Shown: piece by piece, positions 22,256 to 28,948 of the stretch
Layout: every line of letters begins with the position of its first letter
Position numbering within the stretch: the stretch's first letter is position 1
IMG/VR virus record: IMGVR_UViG_3300020455_001391
Location: 1 to 39,623 of that record
Origin: a virus
Reading direction: 5' to 3' (one strand)
Length of the DNA stretch: 39,623 bases
Notes under the pieces: model-generated
Told to the model about the DNA's origin: nothing
The model's database searches: none
The model's input: only the letters and a program-made list of their open reading frames with translations
Position numbers and translations under genes: made by a program

Positions 22256-22731
22256 TACAATTCCTTTCTTTTTTGGCTCAAGAATTCATCGAGAATGGGT
22301 GCAAGCTCCTTGGCTTTGTCGAAATGGTTCTCTTGCATGTATTCAAGCAATTCCTTACTGAAATTGATGTAGTCTCCCCAAGCGTGTTGTTTGCCTTTTA
22401 TAGAAGCATGAAGTTTTTTGAGAGCATCAACATCACCGTTATCAGTAAGGGCTTTCTTCAAATCTTCAACCGTTGGGTTTTGATTGTTGTCTAGCTCTTT
22501 GATCTTAAGGGCTGCAATTCTTAAGTGAATAGCAACATTGTGGTTGATTAGTTTCCAGATTCCTTCCTCGGCATTTTCCTGACTTATTAGCTGCCTGTCT
22601 CTTTTGTTCTCCCAATCGTATTTTTTTGCCCAGGCGGAAATAGTTTGTTCAGTTCTGCCGACTATGGTTGCTATTTGTTTTTGAGTAAGCCCTTCGCAGT
22701 AGGCTTTAAATGCTTGTTCGTGCAGCTCCAT
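22255..22731 (-). CDS. Terminase small subunit-like (DUF1804 / Mu gp27-like)
   Basis: A 158-residue protein with an N-terminal helix-turn-helix (GLTQKQIATIVGRTEQTISAWAKKYDW, 14-40) and a helical oligomerisation part. Such proteins recognise phage DNA for packaging. It is the first gene of the leftward late operon, directly before the terminase large subunit. The start at 22731 faces the divergent control region. Confidence 0.85.
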   Translation of the reverse strand: MELHEQAFKAYCEGLTQKQIATIVGRTEQTISAWAKKYDWENKRDRQLISQENAEEGIWKLINHNVAIHLRIAALKIKELDNNQNPTVEDLKKALTDNGDVDALKKLHASIKGKQHAWGDYINFSKELLEYMQENHFDKAKELAPILDEFLSQKRKEL

Positions 22732-22892
22732 AAATCAAAGTTTGTGCTGCTAAAGTGAGGGCTTAAAAAGGCTGTTTTTGGGCTTGGTTGATCATTGATG
22801 CTGACTGTGGAGTAATTGATGCAAAAAGCCGCATCAATTATCAACAAGCTGTTTTTGACCACTTAAAAAGGGTTCAAGTTTGGGTCACTTTA
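22732..22892. promoter_or_regulatory. Divergent late control region with ATTGATGC repeats
   Basis: This 161-bp gap separates the leftward packaging operon from the rightward capsid/tail operon. ATTGATGC occurs at 22794-22801 and 22815-22822 (21 bp apart, two helical turns) and inverted at 22831-22838. The last two form a perfect 10-bp inverted repeat (22813-22822 with 22831-22840, 8-bp spacer). Flanking CTTAAAAAGG motifs lie at about 22762 and 22862. A late activator is expected to act here; the core promoters could not be assigned. Confidence 0.6.
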
Positions 22893-24029
22893 ATGAAGAC
22901 AAAGAGCCAGAGTATGCGCCAACCCTTTTTAAGTATTACCGCTAAATCTGCCGAGCAAGCTGAATTAACAATGTTCGGAAGTGTAAGCGAGTGGAGTGAT
23001 CTGAGTGCTAAGGAGGTAAAGAGAAAGCTCGCTCAAATTAAGTCTGATGGTTACAAGTCTGTTTACTGCCCAATGCATTGCTATGGAGGCTCTGTTTATG
23101 AAGGAATCGCTATCCGTGATGTCTTAAAAAATAGTGGTCTTTTTATTCACATCCACGTGAGCGGTGTGGCCGCTTCAATGGGTAGTGCTATTCTTCAAGG
23201 GGCAGACAAACGAACTGCTCACAAGTTTGCCAGAATCATGATTCATGAGCCGAGCACGTGGAGTAGTGGAAACTCCAAAACGCTTCGACAAGATGCTGAC
23301 CTACTCGATACTATTAAGGAGGATATGGCTGAGTTGTATGCAGATGCTTGCGGCAAGGACAAACAATGGATTCTTGACAACTGGATGAAGCCGGATGAAG
23401 ATACTTGGTTCAATGCTACCAAGGCAAAGCAGTACGGCCTATTAGATGAGGTAACCTCAAGCAATGTTGAGGCTCCTAAATCTTCAATGGACTTTGGAAA
23501 GATTGCTGCCTTCTATGACGAACAGCTCAATCGAGACGAAAATCAAAATCAAATGACACAAGCTGAACTAGCGAAGAAAGTTGGTTTGCCTGAGGATTCT
23601 TCAATGGAGGACATCGAGGCGAAGATCGAACAACTTGAAGCTGCCTCGCAAGGCGATGGCGGTGAAGGCGGAAAAGACGACCCTGCCGCTAAAATTAAAA
23701 CGACTCTTGTAAATGCCGCAATGGCTCTTGCAAAGTCTAAGGGTATGGTGAATGACACGAACGAGGCCGATATAAAGGCTAAGATCGAAAAAGACCCGGA
23801 GGCCGCAATTGAGTGGATTGATATGGTGACTCCATCTAAGGAGGAAAAAAAGGAAGCTCCTAAAGGTGGAGAGTTGAGCAAACTTTTAGCTGAGCTGAAA
23901 AAGAGCAGATCAGGAGAGCCAAAGGATAAGGCTTGGGACGATATGTCTCCAAAGGAGCGTGCAGAGCTTGAGGATAAAGACCCAGCGGCTTTCAAAAAGG
24001 TTTTTGACGAAAAATTTAAAAAGCAATAA
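22893..24029 (+). CDS. ClpP-like prohead protease fused to scaffold
   Basis: A 378-residue head maturation protease (S14/ClpP fold) with a C-terminal scaffold-like part. The catalytic Ser is S95 in GVAASMGS and the His is H118 in MIHEPSTW; the acidic partner is in the KPDEDTWF area near 167-170. From 205 on the chain is charged and helical (EDIEAKIEQLEAASQGDGGE), as in Mu gpI, which is cut during capsid maturation. ATG 22893 is chosen because the ORF reading from 22788 would translate the repeat-rich control region; ATG 22914 is possible. Confidence 0.87.
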   Translation: MKTKSQSMRQPFLSITAKSAEQAELTMFGSVSEWSDLSAKEVKRKLAQIKSDGYKSVYCPMHCYGGSVYEGIAIRDVLKNSGLFIHIHVSGVAASMGSAILQGADKRTAHKFARIMIHEPSTWSSGNSKTLRQDADLLDTIKEDMAELYADACGKDKQWILDNWMKPDEDTWFNATKAKQYGLLDEVTSSNVEAPKSSMDFGKIAAFYDEQLNRDENQNQMTQAELAKKVGLPEDSSMEDIEAKIEQLEAASQGDGGEGGKDDPAAKIKTTLVNAAMALAKSKGMVNDTNEADIKAKIEKDPEAAIEWIDMVTPSKEEKKEAPKGGELSKLLAELKKSRSGEPKDKAWDDMSPKERAELEDKDPAAFKKVFDEKFKKQ

Positions 24030-24953
24030 ATGGCAACTTTTGTTAATGGCGAGTATTTGAACGACAGGCTCGCACCGCAGATTTTAAGAGAGCTTAAGGA
24101 TGATAAGGATGATTTCCTTCAGGCGATTCCAGATGCTCCGGAAGAGGCAATTACCGAGGAAGGCCTGAGGTTATTGCTGATTAAAGAAACCGTGACCGGA
24201 GATATTAATCCGGGGGCTGATTACGATGATAATGATGTGAATGAGCTGGACTCTGACAAAGCTATTATCGGATGGGATTCATTATCTACCAAGCCTACAA
24301 AGGTGACGAAAGATGCAATTAGAGCATCAGTGTATGACAAGAGAAATGAGATCAGGGTTCAGCATACGCGAGTGTTGAGAAGACTCTACAGAGATTTGAT
24401 CATTCACTCTTTGGCTCCGGCTGATGATACTGATGCAAAACTCCCTGTTTTGAGAACTACTGGTGAGCTAGTTGGTGGCCGTAGAAGATTGACCATCGAG
24501 GATATTATAAACTATCAGGATGCGTTGCGCGCTCTCAATGTTGAAGAGGAAGGCTGGAACATCAGACTTTCAAGAGTTCACCTGACTGACCTTCTTTTGA
24601 AGACTAAGGACAATCAAGAATTCAGAGACTTATACCACGACAGAAAGACAGGTGAAATCATGAACCTGTACAACTTCAATTTCTGGTGGGGAAATCACCA
24701 ACTGTATTACTCTAATGCTGGGGTCAAAAAAGCTCGTGGAGCTGCTGTAGTTGCCGGGGATCAGATTGCCTCTCTGTTCTGGCAAGAAGAGTATGTGTGC
24801 AAGGCTATGGGAATGGTGATGGCTCACCTAGACCCAATGAGCCAAAACACTCGCTCTAACCCTCCAAAAGAGGAGTTCAGATTGACCGCTTACGCTAAGG
24901 CAATGCTTAAGCATGAGCAAGGAACGGGAGCTCTTGTTTCCAACTTTGAATAA
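24030..24953 (+). CDS. Major capsid protein
   Basis: A 307-residue protein directly after the protease/scaffold gene (stop and start adjacent), the place of Mu gpT. Size fits an HK97-fold capsid subunit. The N-terminus is MATFVNGEYLNDRLAPQIL; DALRALNVEEEGWNIRL and FWWGNHQLYYSNAGVKKARG look like the spine-helix and A-domain segments of Bacteroidota capsids, and the end FRLTAYAKAMLKHEQG is typical. No fold motif is strictly diagnostic, so the call leans on synteny. Confidence 0.82.
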   Translation: MATFVNGEYLNDRLAPQILRELKDDKDDFLQAIPDAPEEAITEEGLRLLLIKETVTGDINPGADYDDNDVNELDSDKAIIGWDSLSTKPTKVTKDAIRASVYDKRNEIRVQHTRVLRRLYRDLIIHSLAPADDTDAKLPVLRTTGELVGGRRRLTIEDIINYQDALRALNVEEEGWNIRLSRVHLTDLLLKTKDNQEFRDLYHDRKTGEIMNLYNFNFWWGNHQLYYSNAGVKKARGAAVVAGDQIASLFWQEEYVCKAMGMVMAHLDPMSQNTRSNPPKEEFRLTAYAKAMLKHEQGTGALVSNFE

Positions 24954-25021
24954 GACAAAAACCGAGGATAAACTGTGATCAAAATCGGGGGGCGGCAATG
25001 CCAAACCCTGATTTTTCTAAC

Positions 25022-25231
25022 ATGAACACATTTCAAAAACACATCGAGGAGATAACAGGTGGCCTGTTTGGTACAGGTGGAGGACTGACGGTGATCAGTA
25101 TATCGCAGCCGCAAGCTGAATTCGTAGTCGCTGTATTTACAGCTTTTATCTGTGGAATTGCAGGAGCAATTGGCGGCTATTTGGTGAAGCGAATAACTAC
25201 AAAGAAGAGGAAGTCAGATGGTAAAGATTAG
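25022..25231 (+). CDS. Small membrane protein of the lysis cluster
   Basis: A 69-residue protein with one strong transmembrane helix (FVVAVFTAFICGIAGAIGGYLV) and a basic cytoplasmic tail (KRITTKKRKSDGKD). It lies before the endolysin gene and overlaps it by 14 bases, so it may be a holin, antiholin or pore accessory. ATG 24998 would add eight residues (MPNPDFSN); 25022 is slightly preferred because it gives a more usual N-terminus. Confidence 0.65.
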   Translation: MNTFQKHIEEITGGLFGTGGGLTVISISQPQAEFVVAVFTAFICGIAGAIGGYLVKRITTKKRKSDGKD

Positions 25232-25700
25232 TCGGTATGTAACCTATAAGGAGGCGGTAAAAAGCCAGCAGGCTGAACGCTTAGGTATAGATAATACTCC
25301 AAATGAAGAGCAGCTAAAAAACATGCGATTCATTGGGGAAAATATTTTCGATAAGGTGAGGCTCTTTGTAGGCGGAATCCTTTTCGTGAGCTCCTTCTTT
25401 CGGTGCAGGCTTTTAAATATGGCGATTGGCGGAAGCAAATCGAGCCAGCATTGCGAGGGGTTGGCCATTGACATTGATGCCGATGTGTATCAGAGCAATG
25501 GTAAGACCAATAAAGACATTTTCTTTTTCATACTGAGAAACCTTGAGTTTGATCAGTTGATCTGGGAATTCGGTGATAATAATCAACCCGCCTGGGTACA
25601 TGTTAGCGCAAGGCCTGACGGCAGAAATCGGAAGCAAGTATTGAGGGCTAAGCGGGTTGGTATGAGAACGGTTTATGTACCATTTGAACAAGCTGCTTAG
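25218..25700 (+). CDS. Peptidase M15-type endolysin
   Basis: A 160-residue zinc peptidase of the M15 family (D-Ala-D-Ala carboxypeptidase/endopeptidase), here the probable cell-wall endolysin. Zinc ligands fit H78 and D85 in SSQHCEGLAIDID and H128 in WVHVSA; E117 in LIWEFG is the likely catalytic acid. There is no signal peptide, so it would need the nearby holin to cross the membrane. It sits between the small membrane protein and the holin, among capsid and tail genes. Confidence 0.87.
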   Translation: MVKISRYVTYKEAVKSQQAERLGIDNTPNEEQLKNMRFIGENIFDKVRLFVGGILFVSSFFRCRLLNMAIGGSKSSQHCEGLAIDIDADVYQSNGKTNKDIFFFILRNLEFDQLIWEFGDNNQPAWVHVSARPDGRNRKQVLRAKRVGMRTVYVPFEQAA

Positions 25701-25702
25701 TG

Positions 25703-26173
25703 ATGGATAAAGAACAAAAAGAAAAGAAAGGGATTGCAAAATTCCTGCAAGGCCTTGGAAATGTCGGAGGCAAACTCCTCGAAGCTGCTGGAGATATAAC
25801 AGGTTCGAAAGGCCTTCAAAAGCTTAGCGATCTGATTTCGAAGGACGATTCATTATCTCCTGAGGAGAAAGAAGAGGCCTTGAGATTGATTGAAATGGAG
25901 TTGGCGGATAGACAAAACGCCAGAGCCATGCAGATAGCTGCTCTTGATCAGGAAGACTTGTTCAGTAAGCGGTATTTGTACTACCTCAGCTCCTTCATTG
26001 TAGTAGCCGCGACCCTGTTTGGAGTGCTGCTCTTTTGGGTCGAGATACCTGATGAGAATAAAAGGCTTGTAGAGATGTTTAGCGACATCTATCTATTTGC
26101 CGGAGCTATGGCGGTGATCAACTTCTTTTTTGGGAGCTCACTAGGTAGCAAACAGAAAGACTTAAAACGATAA
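25703..26173 (+). CDS. Holin-like protein (3TM holin family)
   Basis: A 156-residue protein with a helical charged N-terminal half and two clear transmembrane helices (RYLYYLSSFIVVAATLFGVLLFW and IYLFAGAMAVINFFF) followed by GSSLGSKQKDLKR. The NFFFGSSLGSKQK ending is a feature I associate with the 3TM phage holin family. With the M15 endolysin it completes a lysis module. ATG 25703 lies two bases after the endolysin stop; GTG 25700 is the alternative. Confidence 0.75.
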   Translation: MDKEQKEKKGIAKFLQGLGNVGGKLLEAAGDITGSKGLQKLSDLISKDDSLSPEEKEEALRLIEMELADRQNARAMQIAALDQEDLFSKRYLYYLSSFIVVAATLFGVLLFWVEIPDENKRLVEMFSDIYLFAGAMAVINFFFGSSLGSKQKDLKR

Positions 26174-26183
26174 CGATAGAATC

Positions 26184-26576
26184 ATGTCAAAAAAACTGAA
26201 AACCCAAGCCGAGCTAACTGAGATGTCTGCGGCATATTTTAAGGCCTACCCGGAGGAAGATACTTTCCTCGCTACTCAGGACGGCCAGTTCTTCACAGAG
26301 AAGAATAAGAGCCAGGCCAACAGCCATGCTAAGGCTATTGATTGTAAGGTGATTACGATTAAAAGAGACGGAAGACAGGAGTCGGAAGCTGGAAGTCAAA
26401 ACAATGAAGACCCTATTGAATTGCCTGAAGGTAATCCAACTAAGCAGGGTTGGACTATTCCTCAAATTCAGGAGTGGCTCAAACAGCGTGAGGTGAAGTT
26501 TACCAAAAATGCTAAAGAGGATACTCTGCTTGCAAAGGTAGAAGAGTATTTGAAGGCTCAGGAGTCAGGAGAATAG
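26184..26576 (+). CDS. HeH/LEM-domain phage protein
   Basis: A 130-residue protein. The C-terminal 40 residues (GWTIPQIQEWLKQREVKFTKNAKEDTLLAKVEEYL) form a HeH/LEM-type helix-extended loop-helix domain, found in many phage proteins encoded near head-tail genes. The N-terminal 55 residues form a small domain ending in AKAIDCKVITIKR. The linker RQESEAGSQNNE is encoded by a heptad repeat. The stop is followed at once by a dispersed GC-rich repeat. Confidence 0.72.
   Translation: MSKKLKTQAELTEMSAAYFKAYPEEDTFLATQDGQFFTEKNKSQANSHAKAIDCKVITIKRDGRQESEAGSQNNEDPIELPEGNPTKQGWTIPQIQEWLKQREVKFTKNAKEDTLLAKVEEYLKAQESGE
26371..26398. repeat. Heptanucleotide repeat GAAGNNN, copy 3
   Basis: Four 7-bp units (GAAGACA, GGAGTCG, GAAGCTG, GAAGTCA), one with a G for A change. 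It encodes the linker of the HeH/LEM protein, joining its two domains. Confidence 0.7.
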
Positions 26577-26637
26577 ACCCCCTCCGCCTTCGGTACCTTG
26601 CCTGCCGGACAGGCGGGCTCCCCTTAGTATGGGGATG
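26575..26637. repeat. Dispersed GC-rich repeat, copy B
   Basis: Matches 8487-8550 in order and sequence (CCTCCGCCT, CCTTGCCTGCCGGACAG, CGGGCTCCCCT). It begins at the stop codon of the HeH/LEM gene and occupies the gap before the sheath gene. The following bases hold a small TTCG-loop hairpin (26655-26666). Confidence 0.8.
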
Positions 26638-26683
26638 GATAGATACCTAACGAAAGCCTTCGGGCTAATAAATAGAAGAAAGA

Positions 26684-26709
26684 GCCAGCTCCTGAAATAT
26701 GGAGCTGGC
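26684..26709 (+). other. Hairpin upstream of the tail sheath gene
   Basis: GCCAGCTCC (26684-26692) pairs perfectly with GGAGCTGGC (26701-26709) around 8 bases. No T run follows. It may be an mRNA-stabilising or processing structure in the leader of the highly expressed sheath and tube genes. The bases after it (about 26727-26750) contain another CCCCAACCCTAAAGGGG-type repeat. Confidence 0.5.
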
Positions 26710-26762
26710 CAATGGTAAAGAAAAGAACCCCAACCCTAAAGGGGAGGGAAAACGAAAGTAAA

Positions 26763-27950
26763 ATGGCATTTCCGAAAGTAGAAATTCAAGTCCAGAACGG
26801 ACAATTAGGCCAAACCGAAGGCACTGAGGATTCAGTTGCCGGACTGGTTTGCACGGGTGTCGCAATAGTGGATAAAATCGCTATTAACGAACCAAAGCAA
26901 ATTTTTGGGGTGAAGGACGCTGAGGCTCTTGGTTTCAGTGATGCTGTTAACCCTGAAATGTATGCTCAGATAGTAGACTTCTATTCTCAGGCCGGAGAAG
27001 GTGCTGAGTTGTGGATTCTAATTCAATCTGAAGCTACACTGATGGCGAGCATTCTGGACGTGAACAATGCCAATGCAACCGTCTTGTTAGACGCTGCTCA
27101 GGGACGAATCAGAATTTTGGGAATAACCCGAAAAGCTGATGGGGCTTATGCTCCTGTTTACGCTGATGGGATTGACCCTGATGTAATTACTTCCATTGAC
27201 AAAGCGCAGGAGCTTGCTGAAGCTTACGCTGCGGCCTACAAACCATTGAGGGTAGTAATTGGAGGCAGGGATTATCAAGGCGTGATTGCTGATCTGGCAG
27301 ACCTTACCGAAAGAGATGACAACCGTGTTGCTGTTCTCTTAGCCGGAAAAGGCGAAGGCAGCTTGGAGGCTTGCGTTGGTCTTGCCCTGGGCAGATTGGC
27401 AGCCATTCCTGTTCAGCGCAAGATTGCCAGAGTGAAAGACGGTGACCTTGGTTTAGTAAGTGCCTATCTCTCTGATGGCGTAACAACCATTGACGAGCTG
27501 AGCGAGGCACAGCTTGAGGCTATTCATAACAAGGGTTATATAGTCTTGAGAAAGTACTTCGGAAGAAACGGCTATTTCTTTACGGACGATCCTACGGCTA
27601 CCGGAGCTGATGATGACTATAATACCATCAGCCGAGGTCGCGTGATTGATAAGGCTATTTCATTGGCTTATACAACCTACGTGAACGAGCTTCAGGATGA
27701 TGTTGAACTCGACCCTGCAACCGGACGCTTAGAGGCGGGTGTAATTAAAAGCTACCAAGCCTTGATTAAAAGAGCAATCGAGCAGAATATGCTCGCTGAT
27801 GGAGAGATAAGCTCTGTTAGTGTGGTCATTGATCCCCTTCAGGATGTATTGACTTCGAACAAGGTAGAGGTTACGGTAAACATTCTGCCGAAAGGTTACA
27901 GCTCTGTAATTGTTGTCAAACTCGGATTTACAAATCCGGCAAATTCATAA
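26763..27950 (+). CDS. Contractile tail sheath protein (DUF2586)
   Basis: A 395-residue sheath subunit, the contractile outer tube of a myovirus tail. It starts MAFPKVEIQVQNGQLGQ, has the RVAVLLAGKGEGSLEACVGLALGRLAAIPVQRKIARVKDG region and YIVLRKYFGRNGYFFTDDPTAT that typify DUF2586 sheaths, and ends with a beta-rich KVEVTVNILPKGYSSVIVVKLGF. ATG 26763 is used; the reading from 26712 would translate repeat sequence. Confidence 0.9.
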   Translation: MAFPKVEIQVQNGQLGQTEGTEDSVAGLVCTGVAIVDKIAINEPKQIFGVKDAEALGFSDAVNPEMYAQIVDFYSQAGEGAELWILIQSEATLMASILDVNNANATVLLDAAQGRIRILGITRKADGAYAPVYADGIDPDVITSIDKAQELAEAYAAAYKPLRVVIGGRDYQGVIADLADLTERDDNRVAVLLAGKGEGSLEACVGLALGRLAAIPVQRKIARVKDGDLGLVSAYLSDGVTTIDELSEAQLEAIHNKGYIVLRKYFGRNGYFFTDDPTATGADDDYNTISRGRVIDKAISLAYTTYVNELQDDVELDPATGRLEAGVIKSYQALIKRAIEQNMLADGEISSVSVVIDPLQDVLTSNKVEVTVNILPKGYSSVIVVKLGFTNPANS

Positions 27951-27953
27951 CAC

Positions 27954-28370
27954 ATGGTAAACGGAAACGAATACGCTTGGGAAGATATTGAGGTCGTAAT
28001 GCTCGGCAGGCCTGTAGTTGGGATCAGAGGAATTGAATACAAAGAAGAGCAGACCAAAACGAACATTTATGGCCGGGGCAATAAGCCAGTAGCCAGAACG
28101 AAAGGTAATAAGACCTATTCAGGTTCAATCACCTTGCTTCAGAGTGAGGTTGAGGCATTGCAAGCGGCAGCCGGAGAAGGCAAAAGTTTGAATGACTTGC
28201 CGAGGTTTGATATTACTGTCGCTTACGCGCCTAAGTCTGGCGGAGCGATTACCACTGATATTCTGAGGGATTGCGAGTTTATGGACTTGACTAAGGCTAT
28301 GAACCAGAACGATCCGAACATGGAGGTTAACCTGATGCTGGTTATTGGCAGCATAGACTACAACGTCTAG
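27954..28370 (+). CDS. Tail tube protein
   Basis: A 138-residue protein directly after the sheath gene, the place of the tube. It is beta-rich: IEVVMLGRPVVGIRGIEYKE, a GRGNKPVARTKGNKTYSGSI loop typical of tail tubes, and ILRDCEFMDLTKAMNQNDPN followed by a final strand. A terminator lies about 60 bases downstream, so sheath and tube could be made in excess over the rest of the tail. Confidence 0.82.
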   Translation: MVNGNEYAWEDIEVVMLGRPVVGIRGIEYKEEQTKTNIYGRGNKPVARTKGNKTYSGSITLLQSEVEALQAAAGEGKSLNDLPRFDITVAYAPKSGGAITTDILRDCEFMDLTKAMNQNDPNMEVNLMLVIGSIDYNV

Positions 28371-28429
28371 ACCCCTCTGTCCTAACGGGCATCTCCCTTT
28401 GAAAGGGGAGAAAACAAAATGAATTAACC

Positions 28430-28452
28430 CCTCCCTTCGGGGAGGTTTTTTT
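28430..28452 (+). terminator. Intrinsic terminator after sheath-tube genes
   Basis: CCTCCC (28430-28435) and GGGAGG (28440-28445) enclose TTCG, followed by seven T. A classical strong terminator, likely leaky or overcome by antitermination because tail genes follow. An upstream palindrome (TCTCCC...GGGAGA, about 28392-28411) is a copy of a dispersed repeat. Confidence 0.8.
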
Positions 28453-28474
28453 AAACCTATAAAGATTAGATCAC

Positions 28475-28789
28475 ATGGAAACTGAAGAATTGATTGGCAA
28501 GCTCTCAGAGAAAGAGATTGAGGCCTTTAAAGCCAAGCATGGAGAAGTGTTTGAATTTGAGGTGGATGGAAAAGTCTGCTACCTGAAAAAGCCTGACCGA
28601 AAACTTTTGGGTGCCGCTATGAAAATGAGCAAAGATGACCCGATGAAATTCAATGAGACCATTATGAATAACTGCTTTCTTGGCGGTTATGATGGTTTCA
28701 AAGATGTGAACGGGGATTTGTTCCTGGACATAGAGTCAGAGTTTGCCAAGCTACTGGAGCGTAGAGCTGTTACGGTAAAAAAGCTCTAG
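28475..28789 (+). CDS. Tail assembly chaperone, short form (gpG-like)
   Basis: A 104-residue protein between tube and tape measure genes, the usual place of the tail assembly chaperone that coats the tape measure during tail growth. The sequence EELIGKLSEKEIEAFKAKHG, VCYLKKPDRKLLGAAMKMSK and IMNNCFLGGYD fits this class in Bacteroidota myophages. The gene ends in A-AAA-AAG-CTC-TAG, a slippery sequence for a longer -1 product. Confidence 0.8.
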   Translation: METEELIGKLSEKEIEAFKAKHGEVFEFEVDGKVCYLKKPDRKLLGAAMKMSKDDPMKFNETIMNNCFLGGYDGFKDVNGDLFLDIESEFAKLLERRAVTVKKL

Positions 28790-28947
28790 AGGAAGCCAGG
28801 GCATCGTTGACCTGGATTGAACACTACGATGCTCAGCTTCAATATTACTTACACATACCCAACCCGCAAGAACTTACAGATGAAGAGTGGAGCGTGAACG
28901 TAGCGAAACTCGAATGGATAAGAGCTGAGGAAGCAAAAAAGAGCTAA
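28475..28947 (+). CDS. Tail assembly chaperone, -1 frameshift product (gpGT-like)
   Basis: After the slippery A AAA AAG (28777-28783) the -1 frame is open from 28783 to the TAA at 28945-28947. It adds 54 codons to 103 codons of the short form, giving about 157 residues. The added part (WIEHYDAQLQYYLHIPNPQ, then WSVNVAKLEWIRAEEAKK) looks like the T half of G/GT chaperone pairs. It has no start codon of its own and ends one base before the tape measure start, so the frameshift is the natural explanation. Confidence 0.78.
28777..28783 (+). promoter_or_regulatory. -1 ribosomal frameshift slippery site A AAA AAG
   Basis: Canonical X XXY YYZ heptamer in the zero frame of the chaperone gene, six bases before its... 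TAG region (stop 28787-28789). A possible 6-bp stem (GCATCG 28801-28806 with CGATGC 28827-28832) lies 17 bases downstream, farther than usual for stimulators. Confidence 0.75.
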
Positions 28948-28948
28948 A

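Noticed and set aside
22788-22892. N-terminal extension of the protease from ATG 22788
   Set aside because: It would translate the ATTGATGC repeat region, and the family starts near the MRQPFLSI segment.
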